A DNA stretch of 46,773 nucleotides from Dehalococcoides mccartyi (GCA_020724525.1 DYGU01000012.1:1-46773); one strand, 5' to 3'. Positions 1 to 8,170 are shown, numbered from the stretch's first letter. The notes: generated by a model not told the origin, from the sequence alone. Numbers and translations: made by a program.

Positions 1-18
1 CTGGGTCTGGGCGAGCCC

Positions 19-280
19 AGCGGAAACAACCTAATCCTCGCCAGGGGACTCCTACCCCACGAAATCCCTGATTTCGTGGGGACCCCGGATTGAAACTGGG
101 CAGTGCCCAGTGCCATATTTTTGGAGATAGTCTTAGGAAAAAGCTAATTAACTTTAGAGATTGAAGCCTAGTAAAGAAAAAGACTTATCCAGTTCTGGGT
201 CTGGGCGAGCCCAGCGGAAACAACCTAATCCTCGCCAGGGGACTCCTACTCTATGAAAACTTTGTTTTCATAGGAATTAA
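19..280 (+). repeat. CRISPR trailer-like repeat unit, left copy
   Basis: Two stand-alone copies of the CRISPR repeat (19-55 and 213-249) are separated by a 157-base unit, and each is preceded by CTGGGTCTGGGCGAGCCC. Both begin AGCGGAAAC instead of the array consensus GTCGGAAAC. The unit holds several hairpins: CCCACGAAATC/GATTTCGTGGG, ACTGGGC/GCCCAGT, and CTATGAAAAC/GTTTTCATAG after the second repeat. The same unit follows the array at 4294-4519 with only a few differences. The likely meaning is that the window opens at the end of another array of the same family; this is an inference, since the upstream sequence is not visible. Confidence 0.85.
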
Positions 281-313
281 AATGGAGTGAGAAGGAAGTA
301 AACAGCTTTGTGG

Positions 314-319
314 TATAAT
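314..319 (+). promoter_or_regulatory. Extended -10 element of the RelBE-type pair
   Basis: TATAAT preceded by TGG forms an extended -10 box 33 bases before the antitoxin start. No good -35 box is seen. A GGAGG ribosome site lies at 341-345, seven bases before the ATG. Confidence 0.55.
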
Positions 320-352
320 TTGTTATAGATTCCTTGCCGGGAGGTTCTTAGA

Positions 353-571
353 ATGAATGTGAAACAAGAAAACCTAGCGTTAATTATCTCAGAGTTGATT
401 AAACGAATGTCTCCAGAAGAGAAAATAGAATTGATGCGCCATATCAGCTGGGAAGAACTTGAGGAGTGGAAAGCTACCCAGGAAACATTGTCTAATTCTG
501 AGCTAATGGCAAACCTCAAACAAGGACTTAAGGATGAGCAGGCAGGCAAATTAGAAAAGGTAAAACTGTGA
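353..571 (+). CDS. Putative antitoxin of a RelBE/ParDE-type module
   Basis: This 72-residue protein is short, charged and probably all-helical, the usual form of an antitoxin encoded just ahead of a RelE-type toxin. It has no motif I can name with certainty. The case rests on its size, its good ribosome site (GGAGG at 341-345) and its 4-base overlap with the toxin gene at 568. The expected role is to bind and neutralise the toxin and repress the operon; this is inferred from the arrangement. The pair sits between a CRISPR trailer copy and a second toxin-antitoxin pair. Confidence 0.7.
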   Translation: MNVKQENLALIISELIKRMSPEEKIELMRHISWEELEEWKATQETLSNSELMANLKQGLKDEQAGKLEKVKL

Positions 572-834
572 GTGGGTGGAAAGTTACTTGGACAAAATCA
601 GCCCACAATTATTATCAAAAGATGGCAAAAGATTACCAGCAAAAGGTCAAGAAAGCAGTTGCCGAACTTGAGCTGGATCCCTTTGCCTCAAAAAACGTCA
701 AGCGCTTGCACGGAGAATTGGAGGGGCTATGCCGTTATCGGATTGGTAAATTTAGGATGATCTTCAGAGTCATTGAACAAGCTGGAGAGGTAAGAATCCT
801 GGCTATAGCTGCTCGAGGTGCTGTTTACAAATAA
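568..834 (+). CDS. RelE/ParE-family toxin
   Basis: The 88-residue product matches the RelE/StbE fold: an early basic segment (WTKSAHNYYQKM), the central KRLHGELEGLCRYRIGKFRM stretch and a closing strand RILAIAARGAVYK. The 'RYRIGKFRMIF' motif is typical of ribosome-dependent mRNA interferases of this superfamily. Translation starts at GTG 568, overlapping the antitoxin stop (GTGA), so the two are probably translationally coupled. The catalytic set is not conserved enough across the family to separate RelE-type RNase from ParE-type gyrase poison by eye. Confidence 0.85.
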   Translation: MSGWKVTWTKSAHNYYQKMAKDYQQKVKKAVAELELDPFASKNVKRLHGELEGLCRYRIGKFRMIFRVIEQAGEVRILAIAARGAVYK

Positions 835-985
835 GTCGCAGAAACCTGACAAGGAAGGAGAGATGTTCAAATTTGGAAGTTAGAAGTAAGGCACAGACAG
901 AGAAGGGATAAAGGACACTCACTTTATCGGATAATTGAAAGGCTACTGTCAAAGAGGGTAAACTATTGTAGGGAGGAAAACTGAA

Positions 986-1192
986 ATGAAGTTCCGTGTG
1001 ATTATAGAACATGATCCCGAGACTAACAGCTATGCTGCCCACTGTCCTGAGTTACCTGGATGTTGTAGCGCCGGTGATACTGAAGAAGAAGCTTTAGAGA
1101 ACATAAAAGAGGCAATTTCCCTTTATCTCGAACCAGTACCAGTCGAATTAAAACCAGAAAAGAAAATTTATGAAGTAGAAATCCCAGCCTGA
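986..1192 (+). CDS. hicB: HicB-family antitoxin
   Basis: The 68-residue product has the HicB partial RNase H-like fold signature: FRVIIEHDPETNSYAAHCPELPGC, then a GDTEEEALENIKEAI helix. It lacks a C-terminal DNA-binding domain, so it belongs to the short HicB form. A GGAGG site lies at 973-977. Its TGA overlaps the ATG of hicA by one base (TGATG). HicB neutralises HicA in this widespread module. The antitoxin-first gene order is common in the short form. Confidence 0.9.
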   Translation: MKFRVIIEHDPETNSYAAHCPELPGCCSAGDTEEEALENIKEAISLYLEPVPVELKPEKKIYEVEIPA

Positions 1193-1416
1193 TGGGGAAG
1201 AAACTAGCTCGCCTCAAAGCCGGTGAGATAATCAAAATCCTTCACCAACACGGCTTTATTTTGGTCTCACAACGAGGCAGCCACCAAAAATGGCGCCATC
1301 CCGAAACTGGTAATCAGGTAATTGTCCCTTACCACAAGGGCAAACAATTGCCCTTGGGCACCCTCAAAAGCATTATCGACGGCAGTGGAATTCCCGAGGA
1401 GGAATTTCAGCTTTAA
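1192..1416 (+). CDS. hicA: HicA-family mRNA interferase toxin
   Basis: The 74-residue product has the compact double-stranded RNA-binding-like HicA fold: a helix (KAGEIIKILHQHGF), the strand with the conserved His in GSHQKWRHP, and a C-terminal VPYHKGKQLPLGTLKSIIDGSG segment. The catalytic His is in RGSHQKW. HicA cleaves mRNA. The gene overlaps hicB by one base and stops only six bases before a cas2 remnant in the same frame, so this module borders a lost cas operon. Confidence 0.92.
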   Translation: MGKKLARLKAGEIIKILHQHGFILVSQRGSHQKWRHPETGNQVIVPYHKGKQLPLGTLKSIIDGSGIPEEEFQL

Positions 1417-1614
1417 AACAAAGTGGGCAAAATTCTGGAAGGATTCGGTGCTCGAGTCCAAAAAAGTGTCTTTGAATGCGACCTCCAGTTAAGGCATCCC
1501 CAGAAACTAAAGCAAAAACTGGACAAAGTCTTGAAAGAAGAGGATAACTTACGCTATTATTCTCTCTGTGCCCAATGTGTTCCCAAAGTCGAGGTGGTCA
1601 ACGTTCCCCGGTAA
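1417..1614 (+). pseudogene. cas2: N-terminally truncated cas2
   Basis: The frame right after the hicA stop reads NKVGKILEGFGARVQKSVFE, then LRYYSLCAQCVPKVEVV. These are the second half of beta1-alpha1, the hallmark GxRVQxSVFEC strand and the C-terminal LCxxC region of Cas2. The first strand with the conserved Asp (usually YDI.DDRRR) is missing, because the frame begins at the residues after RR. A GTG at 1423 could start a 63-residue product against a usual 85-95, but it would lack the metal-binding Asp. The position, cas2 then leader then array, is the normal one. This is almost surely a relic and not a working adaptation protein. Confidence 0.85.
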
Positions 1615-1746
1615 CCCAGACCCAACTATACTTTGCCGTTTAACCCCCTCGCTATCTGGAACCTTAACAAAAGCATAGTTTTAGGGCAGAAGGGTGAAGT
1701 AAAATCACACCCGCTCGCAAAACATATCTCAAAAATAAAGCTGATT
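1615..1746 (+). promoter_or_regulatory. CRISPR leader region
   Basis: A non-coding stretch of 132 bases separates the cas2 remnant from the first repeat and becomes A-rich next to it (AAAACATATCTCAAAAATAAAG). The cas2-leader-array order, and the better RNA hairpin of the repeat on this strand (UCCUC/GGGGA with one G-U pair), suggest that the array is transcribed from here on the + strand. I see no clear promoter boxes. Confidence 0.6.
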
Positions 1747-4293
1747 GTCGGAAACAACCTAATCCTCGCCAGGGGACTCCTACATTTATACCTGCTGGGC
1801 AGCCCTGGCTTAAGGTTGATAGAGGGTCGGAAACAACCTAATCCTCGCCAGGGGACTCCTACTTATTAAGGAGAGAATCCAAAATCAAATAAAAGGGCTA
1901 TGTCGGAAACAACCTAATCCTCGCCAGGGGACTCCTACCTTGCGAAGATACTTCTATCCTGATGGCAGCAATTCTCACTGCGTCGGAAACAACCTAATCC
2001 TCGCCAGGGGACTCCTACATACTCCGGGCACTCCAGTTCACTCAAGAATAGTAATTGTCGGAAACAACCTAATCCTCGCCAGGGGACTCCTACCACATGT
2101 GTCTACTACCGGTTCATCAATAGCGACAGGAACAGTCGGAAACAACCTAATCCTCGCCAGGGGACTCCTACTTTATAAAGGATATGGCGAGTTATATACT
2201 AAAGGTATACATGTCGGAAACAACCTAATCCTCGCCAGGGGACTCCTACTATTTATACCTGCTGGGCAGCCCTGGCTTAAGGTTGATAGAGTGTCGGAAA
2301 CAACCTAATCCTCGCCAGGGGACTCCTACATATTACCAACAGCATCTCTGGCACTGACGGTGTGTGAACCGTCGGAAACAACCTAATCCTCGCCAGGGGA
2401 CTCCTACATTTTCAAAGAGCGAAAGATTTTCATCGGAGCTTGTTGGAGCGTCGGAAACAACCTAATCCTCGCCAGGGGACTCCTACACATTAATTGACGA
2501 TAGGATCCCATATGTTGGCTATATAGAGTCGGAAACAACCTAATCCTCGCCAGGGGACTCCTACTGTGGTAACTGTGGCTTCGTTGGAGCCGCAGACCAT
2601 ATCGCTGCGTCGGAAACAACCTAATCCTCGCCAGGGGACTCCTACAAAGGAAGAACTAAAGCAATGGCGAAGGAGATAAAGATAAAATGTCGGAAACAAC
2701 CTAATCCTCGCCAGGGGACTCCTACGAGGTATAAGGGAGGCTCTGTACAAAGGAGATAACAAAGTGTCGGAAACAACCTAATCCTCGCCAGGGGACTCCT
2801 ACTAACGAAAGGCAGCCCGGGCATCAGTGAAGGCTTTAGTCCGTCGGAAACAACCTAATCCTCGCCAGGGGACTCCTACTGAGCTGAGTTGGATAGGAAC
2901 AACACTCCCGGATATAAGTCGGAAACAACCTAATCCTCGCCAGGGGACTCCTACTTATCACCTATGTTGCCCCTGACATGCCAGCACGGACAGGTCGGAA
3001 ACAACCTAATCCTCGCCAGGGGACTCCTACTACTAAAGAAGCCTTATCAGCATTAGTTCTTGATAGTGAGGTGTCGGAAACAACCTAATCCTCGCCAGGG
3101 GACTCCTACAGGTTTAAGGGTACTTACTGGTGAAAATAAGCTACCCGTCGGAAACAACCTAATCCTCGCCAGGGGACTCCTACCGGCGTAACTCCAGCTT
3201 AACGGCAACAGCTCTATCCATACGTCGGAAACAACCTAATCCTCGCCAGGGGACTCCTACTATCCGGAAAGCACACTGATGCTCAGCAGCAACAGCATGT
3301 CGGAAACAACCTAATCCTCGCCAGGGGACTCCTACTTGACCTCTATCTTTGCCCGTTCCTTGCCAATATCAGCTAAGTCGGAAACAACCTAATCCTCGCC
3401 AGGGGACTCCTACTGATTAGACCGTCATCTCCATACTCAGGGAATACTTCAGGTCGGAAACAACCTAATCCTCGCCAGGGGACTCCTACGTAATAACACC
3501 TCTTTGTGGATAAGTCTCTCCGAGAAAACGTCGGAAACAACCTAATCCTCGCCAGGGGACTCCTACGAGAGGAATCCATAGCTAACCAGTTACTTAATAC
3601 TGCGTCGGAAACAACCTAATCCTCGCCAGGGGACTCCTACGGCAGAATTAGATGAAGGAAGAGGACAAGCATACTCAGGTCGGAAACAACCTAATCCTCG
3701 CCAGGGGACTCCTACGAGCCCAGCGGAAACAACCTAATCCTCGCCAGGGGACTCCTACGGGTCGAGCTCTATTTTCCTCCTGGTTGCCGAGGAATGGTGT
3801 CGGAAACAACCTAATCCTCGCCAGGGGACTCCTACAGGGATTTGGTGGTTGGGGTAGCCAGGGAGGCTGGGCTCACCAAGTCGGAAACAACCTAATCCTC
3901 GCCAGGGGACTCCTACGCTCCATTTGAGGCGGAAACCACTCCACTACCCGGATTTCCGTCGGAAACAACCTAATCCTCGCCAGGGGACTCCTACTGATCC
4001 TCTGGCTCTTGAAACACCAGCCCCACTTTAGTCGGAAACAACCTAATCCTCGCCAGGGGACTCCTACTATAATCTGAAAGCTGCATATCCAATTGAGCCT
4101 AAAACGTCGGAAACAACCTAATCCTCGCCAGGGGACTCCTACTTGCTCGAGAGCACCCTGATGGACTGCTGCCAACCCTGGGTCGGAAACAACCTAATCC
4201 TCGCCAGGGGACTCCTACAAGAATGTTCTGGGGTCGTTGGAGACAAAGCTCTCCATGTCGGAAACAACCTAATCCTCGCCAGGGGACTCCTAC
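1747..4293 (+). CRISPR. CRISPR array, 34 repeats of 37 bp
   Basis: Thirty-four copies of a 37-base repeat (GTCGGAAACAAC...GGGGACTCCTAC) are separated by spacers of 36-44 bases. The repeats look nearly invariant. The exception is repeat 27 (3722-3758), which begins AGCGG and follows only 6 bases after repeat 26. Spacer 1 (1784-1825) and spacer 7 (2250-2292) share a 41-base core. The last repeat is perfect and runs into a hairpin-rich trailer. No cas genes other than a cas2 fragment are in the window, so the type (I or III most likely) cannot be told. Any activity would need Cas proteins encoded elsewhere. Confidence 0.98.
3716..3758 (+). repeat. Array fusion scar with trailer-type repeat
   Basis: After repeat 26 comes only GAGCCC, then a repeat beginning AGCGGAAAC. 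The sequence GAGCCCAGCGGAAAC is exactly the junction found at the trailer-type repeats (positions 13-27, 207-221 and 4445-4459). The simplest reading is that repeats 28-34 once followed a trailer unit of another array, and that a deletion removed all but six bases of the intervening unit. Confidence 0.75.
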
Positions 4294-4519
4294 CCCACGA
4301 AATCAGGGATTTCGTGGGGATCTCGGATTGAAACTGGGCAGTGCCCAGTGCCATATTTTTGGGATAGTCTTAGGAAAAAGCTAATTAACTTTAGAGATTG
4401 AAGCCTAGTAAAGAAAAAGACTTAATCCAGTTCTGGGTCTGGGCGAGCCCAGCGGAAACAACCTAATCCTCGTTAGGGGATTCTTACCCTATGAAAACTT
4501 TGTTTTTATGGGAATTAAT
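4294..4519 (+). repeat. CRISPR trailer unit, right copy, with degenerate repeat
   Basis: This is a 157-base unit almost identical to 56-212, then a decayed CRISPR repeat at 4451-4487 (CGTTAGGGGATTCTTAC), then a CTATGAAAAC hairpin as at the left edge. Differences from the left copy are a 3-base loop change, a short substitution and two compensating single-base indels. A decayed repeat at this end fits the leader-distal end of the array. Confidence 0.85.
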
Positions 4520-4592
4520 AGATGCCGGGTGTTATCTGAAGCGCCATGGTAAAAAGCACGACATTTATGTAAATCAAGAAATGGGAGAAAGG
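4509..4592 (+). pseudogene. HicA toxin fragment
   Basis: The frame encodes ELIDAGCYLKRHGKKHDIYV followed by NQEMGER, the N-terminal half of a YcfA/HicA-type toxin including the catalytic-His segment (RHGKKHDIY). The usual C-terminal VPRH.EI part is replaced by unrelated sequence resembling intergenic repeat. The open frame runs 4491-4673, but its first codons lie in the trailer hairpin and its last third looks non-coding. It is a broken relic next to the array, mirroring the intact HicBA pair on the other side. Confidence 0.65.
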
Positions 4593-4700
4593 CACCTATT
4601 CCACGTCATTCCGAAATTAGGAAGAGCCTCTGTGGCTCGTACGAAGGCAACTTGGACTGGAGTGAAAGAATGAAGTATTGAGAAGGTATAAGGAGGTAAC

Positions 4701-4901
4701 ATGATCGGAGAAGAATTGGGTCTTTTCTCTCTGTTAGCCTTAATGGCGGTACTGTGGCAATTGCCCTGGAAAGGGGTGGCTCTGTGGCGAGCAGCCCGCA
4801 ATACCCATAAAGGCTGGTTTATAGCCTTGTTCCTACTCAATACTATGGCTATTCTGGAGATAATCTATATTTTCGGTTTCAGTAAAAAGCACCATAGCTA
4901 A
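4701..4901 (+). CDS. DUF5652-like small membrane protein
   Basis: The 66-residue product has two hydrophobic segments (about 7-22 and 38-58) around WKGVALWRAARNTHKGWFIA. It ends in ILEIIYIFGFSKK, a pattern I recognise from DUF5652 proteins and related phospholipase D-nuclease N-terminal-like membrane proteins. The function is unknown. It starts after a strong AGGAGG site at 4691-4696 and is followed 10 bases later by the menA-like gene, so both may be on one transcript. Confidence 0.75.
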   Translation: MIGEELGLFSLLALMAVLWQLPWKGVALWRAARNTHKGWFIALFLLNTMAILEIIYIFGFSKKHHS

Positions 4902-4911
4902 GGAGGTACCA

Positions 4912-5802
4912 ATGAACTTGAAAATCTGGTTCCTTGAAACCAGACCTCAATTTTTGCTCCTTTCTCCTGTCCTTATCTTCCTTGGGGTAGCCATTGCCTG
5001 GTACGAGGGCTTTTTTAACCTTTATTATTCACTCCTGGCTTTTATCGGTCTCCTGCTCCTCCACATTAGCACCAATGTCCTTAATGATTATTATGACTAT
5101 AAAAGCGGCATTGACCGGGCTACCAGAAGAACGCCTTTCAGTGGTGGCAGTGGCATTCTGCCCGCTGAGCTCCTTAAGCCAAATTCTGTTTTCCGCCTCG
5201 GCATTGTTTGTTTCCTGTTAGCCGTGCCCATAGGTATCTACTTTGTCCTGATAACCGGCTGGCAACTTCTGCCCCTCCTCCTTCTCGGAGCTATTTTTGT
5301 CCTCCTCTATACCCCCTACCTGACCCGATTAGCTTGGCCCGAGTTAGTGGCTGGTTCAGGACTGGGAACACTGCCTGTCTTAGGCGCCTATTTTGTCCAG
5401 ACTGGAACTTATACCTTACCAGCAGTAATCGCGGCTATACCTTCGGGCATTCTGGTGCACAACTTGCTCTTTTTGAACGAATTCCCTGATACCGAAGCTG
5501 ATAAAAAGGCTGGCAGAAAGACCCTGCCCATTACTTTAGGCAAGAGCAAAGCCAGCAAACTCTATGTCCTGACCACGGTAATTGTCTATCTGTGGATAAT
5601 TGGTGGTGTCATCACCGGCTTTCTCCCATTAGCCACCTTCACAGCTCTTTTGACCATTCCTTTCGCTATCAAAGCCATTAAGGGGGCTATCAACTATAAC
5701 GATAACAGCAAATTTATGCCTGCCCTCGGAGCTAATGTCCTTGTTGTCCTGTTAACTCAGTTCCTCCTCGGGATAGGTTATATATTAGCTAAGGTTATAT
5801 GA
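4912..5802 (+). CDS. menA: UbiA-family prenyltransferase, MenA-like
   Basis: This 296-residue integral membrane protein has about eight hydrophobic helices and both aspartate-rich motifs of the UbiA family: NDYYDYKSGID near 60 and NEFPDTEADKKAGRKTLP near 188. The motif wording is nearest to 1,4-dihydroxy-2-naphthoate prenyltransferase, which attaches the isoprenoid tail in menaquinone synthesis. No other menaquinone gene is in the window, so the substrate is inferred. It has a strong AAGGAGG site and overlaps tlyA by 4 bases (ATGA). A second, more divergent UbiA protein lies at 32614. Confidence 0.85.
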   Translation: MNLKIWFLETRPQFLLLSPVLIFLGVAIAWYEGFFNLYYSLLAFIGLLLLHISTNVLNDYYDYKSGIDRATRRTPFSGGSGILPAELLKPNSVFRLGIVCFLLAVPIGIYFVLITGWQLLPLLLLGAIFVLLYTPYLTRLAWPELVAGSGLGTLPVLGAYFVQTGTYTLPAVIAAIPSGILVHNLLFLNEFPDTEADKKAGRKTLPITLGKSKASKLYVLTTVIVYLWIIGGVITGFLPLATFTALLTIPFAIKAIKGAINYNDNSKFMPALGANVLVVLLTQFLLGIGYILAKVI

Positions 5803-6536
5803 CCAAGCGCCGCCTTGATAGCTTGCTGATAGCCCGGGGACTGGTGGAGACTAAGTCCAAAGCCCAGGCTTTGATTATGGCGGGTGAAGTCCTGGTAGAT
5901 GAAAAGACCATAACCAAAGTCGGGAAATTGGTTCCTGAAGACGCCTTAATCCACATAACCCAAAAAATGCCTTATGTCAGTCGGGGTGGCTTAAAACTGG
6001 CTTTTGCCCTGGACGAGTTCAAACTGGATGTTAATTTTTTAGTAGTTATGGATGTCGGGGCTGGTAGTGGTGGCTTTACCGATTGCCTTCTCCAGCGTGG
6101 GGCAAAGCGAGTCTATGCTATAGATGTTGGCTATGGTCAACTGGACTACAAACTCAGAAACAACCCTCGAGTAGTGGTCATGGAAAGGGTAAATGCCCGC
6201 TATCCGTTCTCACTACCGGAAAAAGTCCACATGGCAACTATAGACCTATCCTTTATCTCGGTGACTAAAGTAATTCCTAATCTGATAGAGCATCTTATGC
6301 CATCGGGCTATTTCCTTGTCCTGTTCAAGCCCCAGTTTGAAGCCAGAAGACAGGAGGTGGGCAAAGGAGGTATAATCAAAGACCCGCTGGTTCAGGCGTG
6401 CACCCTGGGACGCTTTATCTGGTGGGCAACAAATAATGATCTATTACTGAAAGGGCTGGTGACTTCACCTATTTTAGGAGCTGAAGGTAATAAGGAATTT
6501 CTAATACTCCTGACCCCGGAGTCCGGGAATAAATAA
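5799..6536 (+). CDS. tlyA: TlyA-family rRNA 2'-O-methyltransferase
   Basis: The 245-residue product begins with an S4 RNA-binding domain (KRRLDSLLIARGLVETKSKA, about 1-60). An FtsJ-like Rossmann methyltransferase follows, with the SAM-binding motif VMDVGAGSGGFTDCLLQRGA near 85 and the family motif DVGYGQLDYKLRN. TlyA proteins methylate ribose 2'-OH groups of 16S and 23S rRNA; some members are also annotated as haemolysins. The start overlaps the menA-like gene by 4 bases. Length is normal for the short family form. Confidence 0.93.
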   Translation: MTKRRLDSLLIARGLVETKSKAQALIMAGEVLVDEKTITKVGKLVPEDALIHITQKMPYVSRGGLKLAFALDEFKLDVNFLVVMDVGAGSGGFTDCLLQRGAKRVYAIDVGYGQLDYKLRNNPRVVVMERVNARYPFSLPEKVHMATIDLSFISVTKVIPNLIEHLMPSGYFLVLFKPQFEARRQEVGKGGIIKDPLVQACTLGRFIWWATNNDLLLKGLVTSPILGAEGNKEFLILLTPESGNK

Positions 6537-6587
6537 AAAGCAATACCAAACAAGAGAGAGTGTTTATCAACCCTTTCCCTGTCATTA

Positions 6588-6632
6588 CCCTCACCTTATT
6601 CCTCTCCCTTCAAGGGAGAGGGTAGGTGAGGG
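6588..6632. repeat. Palindromic intergenic repeat, family A, copy 1
   Basis: CCCTCACCTTATTCCTCTCC and its near mirror GGGAGAGGGTAGGTGAGGG form a long hairpin. Other copies are at 15268-15310, 36664-36756 and 46644-46688. All lie between genes, so they may serve as transcript ends or be non-autonomous repeats. Confidence 0.85.
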
Positions 6633-6673
6633 GGTGTAGGGCGACTTTTCAAAAATCAGGAGGAAATAAGTTA

Positions 6674-7258
6674 ATGAGAATAAGCCGGACTGAAATAGAG
6701 CATCTTGGCATTGCCTGGCTTGTCCTTGGACTGTGCTTCTCTATCCGTTACCTGCTACTCCAGCCCCATCTTTTCCCGAGGTTTTTCCTTTTAGCTCTTA
6801 TCGGTCTCGGTGCCGCCTTTATCGGTCATGAACTGGCTCATAAACTGGTAGCTCAAAAATTTGGCTACCAGGCTGAATTCCGATTATGGTGGCTGGGACT
6901 GGTCCTGGCGGCTCTTTTCGCCTTCCTGACTATGGGAAGAGTGCTTTTTGCTGCCCCTGGCGCTGTATATATCCTTGCCTATACCCGACCGAGAGAGGAA
7001 GGGGTAATTGCTGTCTCAGGACCCTTAGCCAATTTAGTTTTAGCCACTCTCTTTTATCTCCTCAGCCAGGGGGTTGGTTTTATTGCCACCATTGGGCAGT
7101 GGGGATTTATGATTAATTTGTGGCTGGCGGCTTTTAACCTCCTGCCCATCCCACCCCTTGACGGCAGAAAGGTTATGTCCTGGAGTCTGAGAGCCTGGAT
7201 AGCGGTGACCATTATTGCCTGGGGGTTATTTGGTCTTATCATGGCAGGTATACTGTAA
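6674..7258 (+). CDS. M50-family (site-2-protease-like) membrane metalloprotease
   Basis: The product is 194 residues with about five hydrophobic segments. The zinc-binding motif HELAH (FIGHELAHKL) is near residue 53, and the second conserved motif NLLPIPPLDGRK is near 162, where the Asp completes the zinc site. This is the core of small M50B proteases that cleave within membranes. I chose ATG 6674 because AGGAGG lies at 6659-6664; an upstream in-frame GTG at 6626 would add 16 residues that lie in repeat-derived sequence. The substrate is unknown. Confidence 0.88.
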   Translation: MRISRTEIEHLGIAWLVLGLCFSIRYLLLQPHLFPRFFLLALIGLGAAFIGHELAHKLVAQKFGYQAEFRLWWLGLVLAALFAFLTMGRVLFAAPGAVYILAYTRPREEGVIAVSGPLANLVLATLFYLLSQGVGFIATIGQWGFMINLWLAAFNLLPIPPLDGRKVMSWSLRAWIAVTIIAWGLFGLIMAGIL

Positions 7259-7268
7259 TTGAGTTCAA

Positions 7269-8054
7269 ATGAAAATAGAACCAATTTCCTTCACTGTTGA
7301 CCAACTCAAACTTATCGGTGAAGTCTATTTCCCAGAAACTACCCGGTCTCCTTATCCAGCTTTATGCCTGTGCCACGGCATTCCAGCAGAGCCTTACAAT
7401 CCTGATAGTCCTGATGCCCAAGGCTATCGCCTCTTAGCCCAAAGGTTTTGTATTGCTGGCTTTGTTAGTTTAATCTTTAATTTCCGGGGAACCGGTAGAA
7501 GCGAAGGCAATCTGGACATTCTTGGCTGGACTCGGGATTTAACCACAGCCCTGGATGTCCTTTTGGGCTTTAGAGAAGTCAACAAAGAAGACATCTCCGT
7601 TATTGGCTTCAGCGGTGGAGCGGCAGTGGCTATTTATGTTGCTGCCCGAGATAAACGGATAGTCAGGGTTGTCACTGGAGCCTGCCCTGCTGATTTCACC
7701 TTTTTGCTCAAGTCCCAACCAGCTTCTGAGCTCATCCAGCGCTTCCGCAGTATTGGAGTTATTAGAGACAAAGACTTCCCCCCATCGCTACCCCAATGGC
7801 TCATGGGATTTGAACAGATTTCGCCCTGGCGCTGGGTTAGCTATATTTCCCCTCGCCCCATACTTATTCTTCACGGGGAAAACGATGGCGTTGTTCCCGT
7901 AGCCCATGCCCGAAGGCTTTACGAGCAAGCTGGTGAACCAAAAGAAATGAACATAATCCCCGGAGCCAGGCACCGCCTCCGCCTTGAAACTAAAGCCATA
8001 GACATAGCTTTAGCCTGGCTAAAAGCCAAGTTTCCTTCCTTTGTTACCAATTGA
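7269..8054 (+). CDS. Alpha/beta hydrolase (dienelactone hydrolase/acylaminopeptidase-like)
   Basis: This 261-residue alpha/beta hydrolase has an oxyanion-region CHGIPAEPYN, the FRGTGRSEG loop and the nucleophile elbow GFSGGA near 118. The late acid and His are in ILHGENDGVVPVAHA and PGARHRLR. It has no signal peptide, so it is cytosolic. The substrate cannot be told; esterase or peptidase activity is typical. It begins 10 bases after the M50 protease gene with no clear ribosome site, which suggests co-transcription. Confidence 0.88.
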   Translation: MKIEPISFTVDQLKLIGEVYFPETTRSPYPALCLCHGIPAEPYNPDSPDAQGYRLLAQRFCIAGFVSLIFNFRGTGRSEGNLDILGWTRDLTTALDVLLGFREVNKEDISVIGFSGGAAVAIYVAARDKRIVRVVTGACPADFTFLLKSQPASELIQRFRSIGVIRDKDFPPSLPQWLMGFEQISPWRWVSYISPRPILILHGENDGVVPVAHARRLYEQAGEPKEMNIIPGARHRLRLETKAIDIALAWLKAKFPSFVTN

Positions 8055-8170
8055 GATTGCTTCGTCACTTTGTTCCTGGCAATGACAGAGGAAAGATGTC
8101 ATTGCGAGCGCAGCGAAGCAATCTCATACGCTCCCGGGATTGCTTTGGTGCCATTGCACCTCGCAATGAC
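8053..8170. repeat. Palindromic intergenic repeat, family B
   Basis: GAGATTGCTTCG (8053-8064) pairs with CGAAGCAATCTC (8114-8125), and GCAATGACA pairs with TGTCATTGC inside it. A second partial unit (GGGATTGCTTTGG ... CTCGCAATGACCG) follows to 8170. Sequences of this wording are common interspersed repeats in environmental bacterial genomes. It separates the hydrolase gene from the purF promoter. Confidence 0.8.

Noticed and set aside
86-100. ATTGAAAC in the trailer as a crRNA 5' handle of another CRISPR type
   Set aside because: A single eight-base match without any repeat series around it.
1633-4354. Open frames across the array encoding repeats such as GNNLILARGLL and, on the other strand, VGVPWRGLGCFR
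   Set aside because: They arise from translating the 37-base CRISPR repeat; spacing and frame changes follow the spacers.
4593-4673. C-terminal part of the frame after the HicA fragment
   Set aside because: Contains CGTCATTCCG-type wording typical of intergenic repeats and no HicA sequence, so it is not counted as coding.
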